From the NCBI RefSeq assembly GCF_945870625.1, contig NZ_CAMBTS010000003.1:1-64000 (forward strand): a stretch of DNA of 64,000 nucleotides, written 5' to 3'. The notes under the pieces are model-generated. The model did not search any database, was not told the origin of the DNA, and saw only the letters and a program-made list of their open reading frames with translations. This document shows positions 1 to 8,831 of this stretch, one piece after another. The number at the start of each line of letters is the position of its first letter. Position 1 is the stretch's first letter. Origin of the DNA: Novosphingobium sp. Chol11. GTDB lineage: Bacteria > Pseudomonadota > Alphaproteobacteria > Sphingomonadales > Sphingomonadaceae. Made by a program: the position numbers and the translations under genes.

Positions 1-1232
1 GCAAAGGCAAAGTCGATCGGGGTGCTGCCCTTGGGCAACTGAAACAGCGCACCCTTGGGGGTGAAGGCGAAAATCCGATCCTGATAGATCGCCATCTTGG
101 TATGTTCGAGCAGCTCATCGGGATCGTGGCTGCCTTCGAGAATTTCCACCAGATCGCGCAGCCAGCCGACTTGGCCATCGGGCTTCTGCTTGTTTTTGTA
201 GGCCCAATGCGCGGCCAGCCCGAATTCGTTGGTCTGGTGCATCTCCCCGGTCTTGATCTGCACTTCCACGCGCATCGCGTTGTCATAGATCAGCGCGGTG
301 TGCAGGCTTTTGTAGCCGTTCATCTTAGGCGTGGAGATGTAGTCCTTGAACCGGCCCGGGATCATCTGCCAGGTGCGGTGGAACACGCCGAGCGCCTTGT
401 AGCAGTCATCTTCGGTCTCGGTCCGCACGCGAAACGCCATGATGTCGGTAATCTGTTCAAAGCTGACATGGCGCTCCGCCATCTTGCGCCAGATCGAATA
501 GGGATGCTTCTCGCGCCCCGAAACCTCGACCTTCAATCCCGCCTCGGCCAGCGCCTGCTTGATCGCCAGGGCGATTGAGCCGACTTGCGCGCCCGCCTCG
601 CTGCGGATTGCCGCCAGCCGCCCGGTGATCGTGGCATAGCCGTCGGGCTCCAGCTGCTCGAAGGCGAGGAGCTGCATCTCGCGCATGTACTCATACATGC
701 CCACCCGCTCGGCCAGCGGAGCGTAGATCTCCATCGTCTCGCGCGCGATGCGCAGCCGTTTCTCTCCGCTTTTAATGTAATGCAGCGTGCGCATGTTGTG
801 CAGCCGGTCGGCCAGCTTGACTAGGAGCACGCGCAAGTCTTCGCTCATCGCCAGCAGGAACTTGCGCAGGTTCTCCGCCGCGCGCTCATTGTCGCTCATA
901 GTCTCGATCTTCGAGAGCTTCGTCACCCCGTCGACCAGCCGCGCCACTTCGGGGCCGAACAGACGCTCGACCTCCTCCACCGTGGCCAGCGTGTCCTCCA
1001 CCGTATCGTGGAGCAGCGCGGTAATGATCGTTTCCTGATCGAGCTTCAGTTCGGTCATCAGCCCGGCGACCTCGACCGGATGCGAAAAGTAAGGATCGCC
1101 ACTGGCGCGTTTTTGGGAGCCGTGCTTCTGCACAGTGTAGACATAAGCCCGGTTCAGCATCGCCTCGTCCGCATCCGGATCATAAGCGAGCACCCGCTCG
1201 ACAAGTTCGTACTGGCGCAGCATCAGCACCAT
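1..1232 (-). CDS. (p)ppGpp synthetase/hydrolase RelA/SpoT, 3' part outside window
   Basis: Bifunctional stringent-response enzyme that makes and degrades (p)ppGpp in the cytoplasm. Reading leftward from an ATG at 1232 (a second in-frame ATG lies at 1223) gives about 410 residues before the window edge. The N-terminal HD hydrolase domain has LLHDTVEDT, so hydrolase activity should be intact. The synthetase domain follows with RFKDYISTPK and KMNGYKSLHT, then EFGLAAHWAYK. The visible end (IFAFTPKGALFQLPKG) is the beginning of the TGS domain. The rest of TGS and the ACT domain lie off the left edge. Alphaproteobacteria usually carry one long bifunctional Rel/SpoT, and the intact HD motif fits that. 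It is divergent from the gene starting at 1337. Confidence 0.93.
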   Translation of the reverse strand, partial: MVLMLRQYELVERVLAYDPDADEAMLNRAYVYTVQKHGSQKRASGDPYFSHPVEVAGLMTELKLDQETIITALLHDTVEDTLATVEEVERLFGPEVARLVDGVTKLSKIETMSDNERAAENLRKFLLAMSEDLRVLLVKLADRLHNMRTLHYIKSGEKRLRIARETMEIYAPLAERVGMYEYMREMQLLAFEQLEPDGYATITGRLAAIRSEAGAQVGSIALAIKQALAEAGLKVEVSGREKHPYSIWRKMAERHVSFEQITDIMAFRVRTETEDDCYKALGVFHRTWQMIPGRFKDYISTPKMNGYKSLHTALIYDNAMRVEVQIKTGEMHQTNEFGLAAHWAYKNKQKPDGQVGWLRDLVEILEGSHDPDELLEHTKMAIYQDRIFAFTPKGALFQLPKGSTPIDFAF

Positions 1233-1336
1233 AGATGGGCGGAGCGCAGCGGTCTCGGCAAGGAGAATCCCGGGCAATCAGCAATTCTTTCATGGAAGTG
1301 TGGTTATTGCGAGGCCGGAAGGACACGGATCGGGCG

Positions 1337-2545
1337 ATGAACAATGGTGCGCGCGGGCTGAAAGTGCTGTTCGAGGCGGTGCGCCGGGGCGATTGGCCGG
1401 GGGCAGAACGCGCGCGCGTCTATGCCGCGATGATCCTGCTCGCCTATTTGCCGATGATCGCCAAAGTCTATGGCGAGGCGACTGGCAAAGTCGGCAGCGA
1501 TTTTCTGGCGTTCTGGGGCGCAGGGCGGCTGATCGTGCAGGGTGTACCTGCGCAGGTCTATAACCTGGCCGCCGAGCAGGCTGCGCAAGGCCAGAGCGGC
1601 ACCGGTCAACTCGTGGCCTAGGTCAGCCCGCCGCCATTCCTGTTCGTCGCTGCGCCGCTCGGATTGATGTCCTATCCCGCCGCGTGGCTGGCCTTTGCCG
1701 CAATCGGCTGGGGCATCTGGTTTGCGGTTTCGCGCCATGCCGCGCCGCGCGGGCTGGTGCTGGCAGTGCTGGCGTTCCCCGGTGCCTATCTGGCCGCCAG
1801 CCACGCCCAAACCGGGTTTATCACCGGGGCGCTGCTGGTGGGCGGCGTGCTGCTTCTAGGGCGCAGGCCGTGGCTGGCAGGCGCTTTGTTCGGCGCGCTC
1901 GTCATCAAGCCGCATCTGGCGCTCATGGTGCCGCTGTGGCTGCTGGCCGGGCGGCAATGGCGCGCGCTGGCGGGCGGAGCGCTCAGCGCTGCGCTGCTGT
2001 GCCTCGCGTCGCTGGCCGCTTTCGGGTGGCAAACCTGGGCGGCATGGCCGCAAGCCTTCGCCGTCAGCCGCGAATTGATGGCGCAGGGCAGCGCCGCCGA
2101 ATTCTGGCTGCGCATGTGCACGCCCTATGCGGCCTTGCGCCTGTTTGCCGGGCCCGGCGGCGCGCTGGCGGGGCAAGCTGTGCTGACGCTGCTGTGCGCC
2201 GTATTGACCATGCTGGCATGGCGGCGCACCCGCGATGCACAGGCCACCGGTGCGATCATGCTCGCCGCCACCGCGCTCGGCTCGCCCTATCTGTTCAGCT
2301 ATGATCTGCCATTTTTGATCCAGCCCGTGATGTGGATTGCTGGGCAAGCGCTCGCCGGGAGTTGGCGCGCATGGGAAAAGCCCGCGATCATCGTCTTATG
2401 GCTATCCCCCCTTGCCACCCGCGCGCTGGCGCTGCCGCTGGGTATCAACCTCATGCCTTTGGCCGCCGCCGGGTTGGTTGCGCTCGTGTGGATGCGGCTA
2501 CCAAATGCGAGCGGCAAGCTATCCTTGGCCAGCGAACTTGATTAG
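1337..2545 (+). pseudogene. GT87/DUF2029-type polytopic membrane glycosyltransferase gene, interrupted by an in-frame TAG
   Basis: The two halves lie in the same frame, separated only by an amber codon at 1619-1621. The first 94 codons (from ATG 1337) contain the family-like DFLAFWGAGRL segment. After the stop, translation continues directly with VSPPPFLFVAAPLGLMSYP and then many hydrophobic helices up to the stop at 2545. In GT87 proteins the segment before PPPFL usually carries an aromatic residue, so TGG to TAG is the simplest explanation. This is polyprenyl-phosphate-dependent glycosyltransferase-like sequence; the substrate is unknown. No frameshift is needed. It may be a true pseudogene, a sequencing error, or (less likely) a readthrough gene. 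The downstream part alone would start from a weak TTG at 1664 and lack the N-terminal region. Confidence 0.75.
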
Positions 2546-2678
2546 TGACCGCCGGCACGACCGCGTTTGATTGCCAACCTACCCTAGCCGATGAGACGGT
2601 GCGCCTGCGTCCGTTGCAGCCGCCCAAAAGGCCATCCGATTCCGATCTCGTCTTGGCAAGTCAGGCTCGATATCCAGC

Positions 2679-3887
2679 TTAACGCCCTATTTGGCGGATC
2701 AATTCCGCCGTCAGGTATAGTCGGCGCGGCACGGCATCTAGCGAGACATACTCCGCATCGCCGGTGTGATAGCCATAGCCCGGCAGACCGAGAGCCTCGA
2801 TCACCGGCACGCCTGCTAACGCGGCATAGCCCGCATCGGTGCCGCCGCCCCAACGATCTTTCACCTCGATCGCCGCCCCAAGATCGGCATAAATCGCGCG
2901 CGCGCGGTCGATCAGCAGATTGCCTGCCGAGGTTGCGGTGAATGGCGGCCGGTTCACCCTCACCTCCACGGAAACCTGCGCTCCCGCCAAAGTCGGCAGC
3001 GCCAGCCTCTTGGCTATCTCGCTGCGAAACGCATCGATATCGGTGACGCTCGCCGTGCGTAGATCGCCGCTGAGCACCACACTGTCGGGGATGATATTGC
3101 GCGCCGGGCGCTGCTGGTTGATCACTGTCCAGTTGAAACGCTGTTTGCCTGGGCCCAGATCAAGATCTTTGGTCTTACGGATCACCTCGGCGGCTTCGAC
3201 CAGCGCATTGATGCCCTGTTCGGGCGAAACGCCGGCATGCGCGGACTTGCCGGTGATCGTGACAATGACGGTGTTCGTACCCGATGTGCCGCGCAGAAAG
3301 GTTTCAGCAATGCCTGTCGGCTCGAACGAGAGCACCGCATCTTTGCCGCGCGCCAGTTCGGTGATGATCGCGCCGGAGCCCTTCGATCCGGTTTCCTCAT
3401 CCGGGTTGATGGCAATGGTCAGCGTCTTGAAATCTCTCGGCCCGAGCAAGGCAAGCGCGTGAAGAATCACGGCAAGGCCCCCTTTGTCATCCGCAATTCC
3501 CGGACCATAAGCCCGCGCGCCCTCCAGCCGGAACGGTGCACGGGCCAGCGCGCCGCGCTGATAGACCGTATCCATATGCCCGATCAGCAGCAGGTTTCCG
3601 CGCCCGGTGCCCGCCATCCGCGCCACGAGAATATCGCCGACTGTGCCGGGCAAAGGCTTGATCCGCTCGACATTTGCACCAAGTGCCGCGAATCGGGCGC
3701 CGAGATAGTTCGCCGCTGCAGCCAAGCCTTCCGCATCGCCCGAACCAGTCTCGATATTGACCAGTTGTTCAAGCGTCGCCGTCAATTGGGATACTTGCGC
3801 CCCGGCAGCATCAAGCAATGCCTTGTCAGGTGCAGCGCGCGCGGGGTTTGCCAGCAAAACTGCAACTATCAGGGCAATGCGGCGCAT
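2679..3887 (-). CDS. M20 family metallopeptidase, carboxypeptidase G2-like, exported
   Basis: Predicted zinc-dependent exopeptidase that removes a C-terminal residue (glutamate in carboxypeptidase G2). The start at 3887 is chosen because the protein then opens with a signal peptide (about residues 1-18, ending in ARA), pointing to the periplasm; a longer reading frame upstream has no such logic. The di-zinc site is complete: H104 and D106 in GHMDT, D133 in GIADDKGG, general base E164 with E165 in PDEETGS, E189 in SFEPTG, and a late GYHTGDAEYV histidine. At 402 residues it has the normal family length. It stands alone between a LysE gene and the GT87 remnant, both less than 150 bp away. Substrate not predictable. 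Confidence 0.88.
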   Translation of the reverse strand: MRRIALIVAVLLANPARAAPDKALLDAAGAQVSQLTATLEQLVNIETGSGDAEGLAAAANYLGARFAALGANVERIKPLPGTVGDILVARMAGTGRGNLLLIGHMDTVYQRGALARAPFRLEGARAYGPGIADDKGGLAVILHALALLGPRDFKTLTIAINPDEETGSKGSGAIITELARGKDAVLSFEPTGIAETFLRGTSGTNTVIVTITGKSAHAGVSPEQGINALVEAAEVIRKTKDLDLGPGKQRFNWTVINQQRPARNIIPDSVVLSGDLRTASVTDIDAFRSEIAKRLALPTLAGAQVSVEVRVNRPPFTATSAGNLLIDRARAIYADLGAAIEVKDRWGGGTDAGYAALAGVPVIEALGLPGYGYHTGDAEYVSLDAVPRRLYLTAELIRQIGR

Positions 3888-3966
3888 GATGTTTCCCGGA
3901 ATTATGTAAAGTATCTGTCGCCAGCCAGTAAGCGCTGACTGGGGTTCACCAATCCGTAGACCACCT

Positions 3967-4575
3967 CTAGCGGATATCCGCCAGAATGAATGAGATCGCA
4001 ACTCCCAGCATTACAATCGCAAAGACCCTGCGAACAAGCTTGGTGCGCGCCGGATCGCTGACCCACCGATTAGCTTTGCTCCCTGCCAGAACGATAGCAA
4101 GGTGTATCGTCGTCGCGATCGTCGCACTGATTAGCGAGAAAGCCAACGCCGCACTGATGCCCAAGGTTGCCCCGCGCATGAATTCCGGCGCGACGACCAG
4201 AAAGAAAATGTAAGCCTTGGGGTTGAGCAAATTGATCATCGCGCCGGTCAAAAAGGAGTGGCGGGCGGTATCACTGCGGCGCGGACCTTGCGCATTCTCC
4301 TCGGCACCCCGCCACGCCTCAATCGCGAGCCAAACCATCATCGCCGCACCCGCGACCCGCAGGCCATTCCATAGCTGCGGCGCGGTCTGCAAGAGTGCCG
4401 CGAGCCCCAGTGCGGCGAGCACGCCATTGCACAGCAGCCCCAGAGCGACACCTCCTACCGCCGCCAGACCAGACCGTCGTCCTTCGGTCGCGGCAAGGCC
4501 GGCAAGCCACGCCATGTTGGGACCGGGTGTTAGCTCGATCAGCAAAACAGCGAGTGCAAAACCAAGGTAATCCAG
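3967..4575 (-). CDS. LysE/RhtB family amino-acid exporter, probable CTG start
   Basis: Inner-membrane exporter of the LysE/RhtB type with the conserved ELTPGPNM near the N-terminus and LLNPKAYIFF in the middle, and about six hydrophobic segments. The first conventional start in frame is a TTG at 4545, which would cut the first helix. Upstream in the same frame the sequence encodes LDYLGFALAVL, matching the usual family N-terminus, and begins with CTG at 4573-4575. A GGAGG lies about 10 bases before that CTG, and an in-frame stop closes the frame just upstream. I therefore extend the gene to 4575 (202 residues, normal for the family). The exported amino acid or metabolite is unknown. Confidence 0.8.
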   Translation of the reverse strand: MDYLGFALAVLLIELTPGPNMAWLAGLAATEGRRSGLAAVGGVALGLLCNGVLAALGLAALLQTAPQLWNGLRVAGAAMMVWLAIEAWRGAEENAQGPRRSDTARHSFLTGAMINLLNPKAYIFFLVVAPEFMRGATLGISAALAFSLISATIATTIHLAIVLAGSKANRWVSDPARTKLVRRVFAIVMLGVAISFILADIR

Positions 4576-4610
4576 AGCGCGCTGCCCTCCGTGCGACTGC
4601 CGCTAAGGCG

Positions 4611-5240
4611 TTATCCCAACACCGGCGCATGCGGCGCGCTGCCTGTCGGCAGCAGTCCGGCAAACCTGGGATCGGGAAAGACCTCGACATACCGCTCATA
4701 GGGCACAAATCCCTGCCCCATATAGAACGGCAGCGCCCGGGCGTCGTCGAGCGTGCAAGTATGCACCCACACCCGCTCGATCCCCGTAACCCACGCCAGT
4801 TGCAGGGTCCGCCGCATCAGCCACTTGCCCAGACCTTTGCCAGTCGCGCCGGGGATCAGCCCAAAAAACGCGATCTCACTCTCGCGGTCCACGCGGAAAT
4901 CCAGCTCCAACATGCCCACTTCTACACCCGCGCGATCGACCACGGCATAAAGCTGCACCCGGGGATCATGGATGATCTCCGCCAGTTCCGCATCGCCCAG
5001 CACCAGCCGCGACCACCAGATCCACGGCGCGCCAACCCGGCGATAGAGCATGCGGTATTTCTCGGGCGCGGTGTCTTTCCAACGCACCAATTGCACCGGC
5101 ACATCCTGCTCGGGCACCAGCCGCGTAAGCCCTTGCGGTGCCTCCAGCATTTCCAACGCGGTCACCACACAGGGCAGATCGCCCGGCGCAATCGCATGAG
5201 ACCCGGCGGCGAGCGGTGTTACATGGTCGGGGATCATCAC
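4611..5240 (-). CDS. GNAT family N-acetyltransferase
   Basis: Acetyl-CoA-dependent N-acyltransferase of about 209 residues. The acetyl-CoA pyrophosphate-binding loop is visible as GATGKGLGKWLMR, followed by the VWVHTCTLDDARALPFYMGQGF stretch typical of the last GNAT strands and helix. The N-terminal half contains WIWWSRLVL and MLELDFRVD, consistent with the core sheet. The gene follows hemF on the same strand with a 15-bp gap, so the two may be co-transcribed, but no functional link is obvious. The acceptor substrate cannot be predicted. Confidence 0.85.
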   Translation of the reverse strand: MMIPDHVTPLAAGSHAIAPGDLPCVVTALEMLEAPQGLTRLVPEQDVPVQLVRWKDTAPEKYRMLYRRVGAPWIWWSRLVLGDAELAEIIHDPRVQLYAVVDRAGVEVGMLELDFRVDRESEIAFFGLIPGATGKGLGKWLMRRTLQLAWVTGIERVWVHTCTLDDARALPFYMGQGFVPYERYVEVFPDPRFAGLLPTGSAPHAPVLG

Positions 5241-5255
5241 AGCGCCAACCGGAGC

Positions 5256-6119
5256 TCAGGTCCACACTGCCTCTGGCGGAAGGCTCATCAGGATCGCATC
5301 GATATTGCCCCCGGTCTTGAGGCCGAACAGCGTGCCCCGGTCATACACCAGATTGAACTCGGCATAGCGGCCGCGCCATTCGAGCTGCTGCAGCTTGTCT
5401 TCGGGGGTCCAGGCCATGTCCATGCGCCGCCGCACCAGACGCGGGTAAACATTCAAGAACGCTTCACCAACATCGCGCGTAAATGCAAAATTCGCCTCGA
5501 ACGCAGCGCTGTCCGGGCATTCGAGGTGATCGTAGAAAATCCCGCCAACGCCGCGATGAACCTTGCGGTGGGGAATGTAGAAATACTCGTCCGCCCATTT
5601 TTTAAAGCGCTCATAGTAATCTGCGCCATGGCGATCGCATGCGGCCTGGTAGGCGGCATGGAAATCGGCGGTATCTTCGGCATAGGGCAGCGGCGGATTA
5701 AGGTCGCCGCCTCCGCCAAACCAGGCCTTGCTGGTGACCAGAAACCGGGTGTTCATGTGGACAGCGGGCACATGCGGGTTGGCCATATGCGCCACCAGAC
5801 TGATGCCTGTCGCGGAAAATCCGGGGTTCTCGGCATCTGCGCCGTTGATCGATGCGGCAAAGGCAGGATCGAAGCTGCCGTGAACGGTCGAGACATTGAC
5901 CCCGACTTTCTCGAACACTTTGCCCTTCATCAATCCTTGAACGCCGCCGCCCCCATCAGCCTCGGCATCGCCGTCCTGCACCCGGTTCCAGCGGGTGAAG
6001 GCGAACGCAGCGTCGCTCCCGGCCTCGCGTTCGATCGCCTCGAACTCGGCGCAAATGCGGTCCCGCAAGCTTTCAAACCATGCGCGTGCGCGCGCCGAGC
6101 GTTCGTTGATGTCCGTCAT
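5256..6119 (-). CDS. hemF: oxygen-dependent coproporphyrinogen III oxidase
   Basis: Catalyses oxidative decarboxylation of coproporphyrinogen III to protoporphyrinogen IX in heme synthesis; cytoplasmic. Family motifs are present in order: FGGGGDLNPPLPY in place of the usual GGGADLTP-type loop, HRGVGGIFYDHLE, and the C-terminal RGTLFGLKTGG followed by ILMSLPPEAVW. The start at 6119 (MTDINERSARA) is preferred over an upstream ATG at 6161 because hemF proteins begin close to the helix that starts with this segment; length is then about 287 residues. It is divergent from pdeM, with only about 45 bp between them, so promoters must overlap the gene ends. Confidence 0.9.
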   Translation of the reverse strand: MTDINERSARARAWFESLRDRICAEFEAIEREAGSDAAFAFTRWNRVQDGDAEADGGGGVQGLMKGKVFEKVGVNVSTVHGSFDPAFAASINGADAENPGFSATGISLVAHMANPHVPAVHMNTRFLVTSKAWFGGGGDLNPPLPYAEDTADFHAAYQAACDRHGADYYERFKKWADEYFYIPHRKVHRGVGGIFYDHLECPDSAAFEANFAFTRDVGEAFLNVYPRLVRRRMDMAWTPEDKLQQLEWRGRYAEFNLVYDRGTLFGLKTGGNIDAILMSLPPEAVWT

Positions 6120-6164
6120 GCGCATGCTCTTGCCAAGCCGGAGCCGATCCGGCAAGAGCAAGAA

Positions 6165-6887
6165 ATGGTTCCCGTTTCGTTCGCCCCATTCGGCTTCGCC
6201 AACCGCGAGTTTGCGCTAGGCCCTGCGCGCGCGCTGTATTGGGCGGAGGAGCGCGCGCTGCTGGTCGCCGATCTCCATCTTGAAAAGGCCAGCTACTTTG
6301 CCAGCTACGGCCAGATGCTACCCCCTTATGACAGCCGCGAAACGCTCAGCCGCGTGGCGCGGGCGCTCAAGGCTTCGGGCGCGCGCCGGGTGTTCTGTCT
6401 CGGCGATAATTTTCATGACAGCGGCGGGCCAGACCGGCTTGAACCTGAAGCGGCGAGCATGCTCCGCGTTCTCGCCAGGCTGGTCGATTGGGTGTGGATT
6501 ACGGGCAATCACGATTGCAAGAATGGCAAAGCGCCGGGCAATTACCTACGCGAACTTGATGTCGCCGGAGTGATCCTGCGCCACGAAGCCAACCCCGGCG
6601 AAGTGCGGCCAGAGCTCTCGGGCCATTTCCATCCACGGCTGCGGATCAACGCGCGCGGCCGCCATATCGCGCGGCCCTGCGCGGTAACGAGCGAGAGCAA
6701 GCTCATTCTGCCCGCGTTCGGCGCGTTTACCGGCGGAATGGACGCTGCAGACCCGGCGATCACCGACGCGATGCAACCGGCGCAAGCGATCGACGCGCTA
6801 GTCCCTGCGTCAGGGCGGCTGGCGCGATTTGCGCTGTGGCGTGCTCCGCATGGCATGCAAACCGCCGCAAAGCTGGCGTGCGCATGA
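6165..6887 (+). CDS. pdeM: ligase-associated DNA damage response endonuclease PdeM-like metallophosphoesterase
   Basis: Calcineurin-like phosphoesterase of about 240 residues. Metal-ligand motifs are all visible: ADLHLEK, CLGDNFHD, ITGNHD and SGHFHPR, spread from about residue 25 to 155. This architecture matches the PdeM family, usually found with an ATP-dependent DNA ligase, a ligase-associated exonuclease and an Lhr-like helicase; none of these partners is in the window. The start at 6165 begins the protein just before the first strand; the reading frame stays open for nearly 600 codons upstream, but that part is antisense to hemF and the GNAT gene and is not credible coding sequence. Confidence 0.85.
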   Translation: MVPVSFAPFGFANREFALGPARALYWAEERALLVADLHLEKASYFASYGQMLPPYDSRETLSRVARALKASGARRVFCLGDNFHDSGGPDRLEPEAASMLRVLARLVDWVWITGNHDCKNGKAPGNYLRELDVAGVILRHEANPGEVRPELSGHFHPRLRINARGRHIARPCAVTSESKLILPAFGAFTGGMDAADPAITDAMQPAQAIDALVPASGRLARFALWRAPHGMQTAAKLACA

Positions 6888-7033
6888 TCTTGCCTTGATC
6901 ATCTCGGGGCATGGTCCCATCTGTTAACCTTCGCGCTTTATCTACAAGTGCTTTATGGTAAGAGCGCTTGAGTCCGCGCCGCGCGTGCGCGTTCGTTTCG
7001 TCGATCATGTCAACAATTCCAGGAGAGAGCACA

Positions 7034-7576
7034 ATAGCTACCCCACCCCGGCGCAGTATGGCGCCCCCCATCAAGAGCGGACCCCGCTACAACACGCTCA
7101 TTGTCTCGCCAAAAGTGCGCGTTATCGATGAGAATGGCGAAAATATCGGTGTGATGTACACCCGAGAAGCGATCGAACAGGCGGCCGAAGTCGGTCTCGA
7201 CCTTGTTGAAGTGTCGCCGAACGCCGATCCGCCGGTCTGCAAATTTCTTGATGTCGGCAAATTCCGGTACGAGGCGCAGAAAAAGGCCAACCTCGCCCGC
7301 AAAAGCCAAAAGACGCAGGAGATCAAAGAGATCAAGATGCGCCCCAACATCGACGATCACGACTATGACACCAAGATGCGCAGCGTGACCAAATTCCTTG
7401 AAGAGGGCGACAAGGTCAAACTCACGCTCCGGTTCCGCGGGCGCGAGCTTGCGCACCAGCAGCTGGGCATGAACCTTTTGCGCAAAGTGCAGGAAGATGT
7501 CGCAGAGATCGCCAAGATCGAAGCCTTTCCCCGCATGGAAGGCCGCCAGATGCTCATGGTGCTCGCACCTAAGTAA
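7034..7576 (+). CDS. infC: translation initiation factor IF-3, probable ATA start
   Basis: IF-3 binds the 30S subunit and checks start-codon selection. The protein carries the complete IF-3 signature: [51 protein letters not shown], and a C-terminal domain ending in [12 protein letters not shown]. No well-placed ATG precedes RRSMAPP. An AGGAG at 7021-7025 sits 8 bases before an ATA codon at 7034, giving the N-terminus [13 protein letters not shown] (180 residues). infC is known for rare start codons (AUU in Escherichia coli) that IF-3 itself discriminates against, giving autoregulation, so an ATA start is credible here. Alternatives are ATG 7007 (the ribosome site would then be inside the gene) or ATG 7058. 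Confidence 0.93.
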   Translation: MATPPRRSMAPPIKSGPRYNTLIVSPKVRVIDENGENIGVMYTREAIEQAAEVGLDLVEVSPNADPPVCKFLDVGKFRYEAQKKANLARKSQKTQEIKEIKMRPNIDDHDYDTKMRSVTKFLEEGDKVKLTLRFRGRELAHQQLGMNLLRKVQEDVAEIAKIEAFPRMEGRQMLMVLAPK

Positions 7577-7600
7577 CACTCCGAATTGATCTCTTCATAA

Positions 7601-7635
7601 CAAGGGCGCGCCTCACCAGCGCGCCCTTGTTTGTT
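7601..7635 (+). terminator. Rho-independent terminator after infC
   Basis: A perfect 11-bp stem (7601-7611 with 7619-7629), rich in G+C, encloses a 7-base loop and is followed by TTTGTT. It begins 25 bp after the infC stop. The shape and position are those of an intrinsic terminator for infC, so rpmI/rplT, often downstream of infC elsewhere, are not in this transcript. Confidence 0.85.
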
Positions 7636-7855
7636 CGATCCGCGGGCTGCGGATGATGTGGCAATTGTGCACCTGCGAGCACTTTTCTTGGCAGCGGCGC
7701 TTCAAAGGGTTGACCTCCTTTGCCGCCTGCGCAATTGAGCTTTTGTCCGGGGTTGATCAGTCTCCGTGCCAAGCGCGATTGAAAGTGCGGGCACAGGAAA
7801 GGCAGACGGCTCGGAAGCAGGACGGAATATCGCTCTTTATTGTTGGAGGATATTC

Positions 7856-8695
7856 ATGCGTACTTCTTTTCTTGGCCTCGCTTTGGCACTGGCCGCCGCC
7901 ACCCCTGCTTTTGCAGATGAAGCTGCTCCCCCCAAAGATGTCACCGTAACCGGCAGCGTCACGCTGATCTCCGATTATCGGTTCCGCGGCGTCTCTCAAT
8001 CAGACAAAGGTCCGGCAATTCAAGGCGGTATCACCGTCGCGCACAAAAGCGGCGCTTATGTGGGCATGTGGGCTTCGAACCTTGCCGGTTGGGGCCAGTT
8101 CGGCGGCGCCAACATGGAACTCGATTTGATCGCAGGTTATGCCAGAACGTTCGGAAGCGCCACGGTCGACGTCGGCGTCACCTGGTACATGTATCCGGCC
8201 GGCTCGGACTTTACCGACTTCGGTGAGCCTTACGTGAAGGTCAGCGGCATGGTCGGGCCGGTCAAGCTCCTGGCAGGCGTTGCTTATGCACCCAAGCAAC
8301 AGGCTCTTGGCCAGTGGTACAACACCGGCGCATCCAATGGCACGGGCATCCCGGATCGCCCTAATGCTGCCTATGACAACCTCTATGTCTGGGGCGATGT
8401 CTCGGGCGGCGTGCCGAACACCCCGATCACGCTCAAAGCGCACCTCGGTTACTCGAGGGGCAACCCCGGGCTCGGGCCAAATGGCACCAGCGTCGCACCG
8501 ACTGGCAAGTACTTCGATTGGCTGGTCGGCGCCGATGTTGCCGTTTATGGACCGCTGACGGTGGGCGTGGCCTATGTCGACACCGACATTACCAGAGCCG
8601 GTTCGGCTTATCTGCTGCCGAATTTCTCGTCGACCAAGAACGGCTCGTCGATCTCCGACTCCAAAGTGCTCGTTTCGATCACGGCCGCATTCTAA
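7856..8695 (+). CDS. TorF family putative outer-membrane porin
   Basis: Outer-membrane beta-barrel protein of the TorF (formerly CHP02001) family. The ATG at 7856 follows a good GGAGGA ribosome site. Residues 1-21 form a Sec signal peptide ending in AFA. The mature protein starts with VTVTGSVTLISDYRFRGVSQSD, the hallmark of this family, continues with alternating amphipathic strands, and ends in ITAAF with a C-terminal phenylalanine expected for barrel assembly. Length is 279 residues. TorF members are common in sphingomonads and other proteobacteria; the transported solute is not established. About 280 bp upstream, after the infC terminator, holds no gene and presumably the promoter. Confidence 0.88.
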   Translation: MRTSFLGLALALAAATPAFADEAAPPKDVTVTGSVTLISDYRFRGVSQSDKGPAIQGGITVAHKSGAYVGMWASNLAGWGQFGGANMELDLIAGYARTFGSATVDVGVTWYMYPAGSDFTDFGEPYVKVSGMVGPVKLLAGVAYAPKQQALGQWYNTGASNGTGIPDRPNAAYDNLYVWGDVSGGVPNTPITLKAHLGYSRGNPGLGPNGTSVAPTGKYFDWLVGADVAVYGPLTVGVAYVDTDITRAGSAYLLPNFSSTKNGSSISDSKVLVSITAAF

Positions 8696-8706
8696 CCAGC
8701 CGCAAA

Positions 8707-8742
8707 CAGTGGCGGCTTCGGCATAAACCGGGGCCGCCACTG
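8707..8742 (+). terminator. inverted repeat after the porin gene, possible terminator
   Basis: A perfect 10-bp stem (8707-8716 with 8733-8742) with a 16-base loop starts 12 bp after the porin stop codon. There is no T run after it, so it may act as a 3' stabilising hairpin or a Rho-assisted terminator rather than a classical one. Confidence 0.45.
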
Positions 8743-8831
8743 CCACGCGAGCGGTTGAGAACGCCCCCTTCCCCCGCCCCCGCCCGCTCTGCTAGGCCCG
8801 GGCGACAAAATGCGGGGGCGACAAACATCAC

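Noticed and set aside
4395-6164. A 590-codon open frame on the plus strand that runs into pdeM
   Set aside because: It is antisense to the GNAT and hemF genes, both with clear family motifs; its translation is rich in Arg, His and Pro as expected for a shadow frame in GC-rich DNA. Only the part from 6165 shows metallophosphoesterase motifs.
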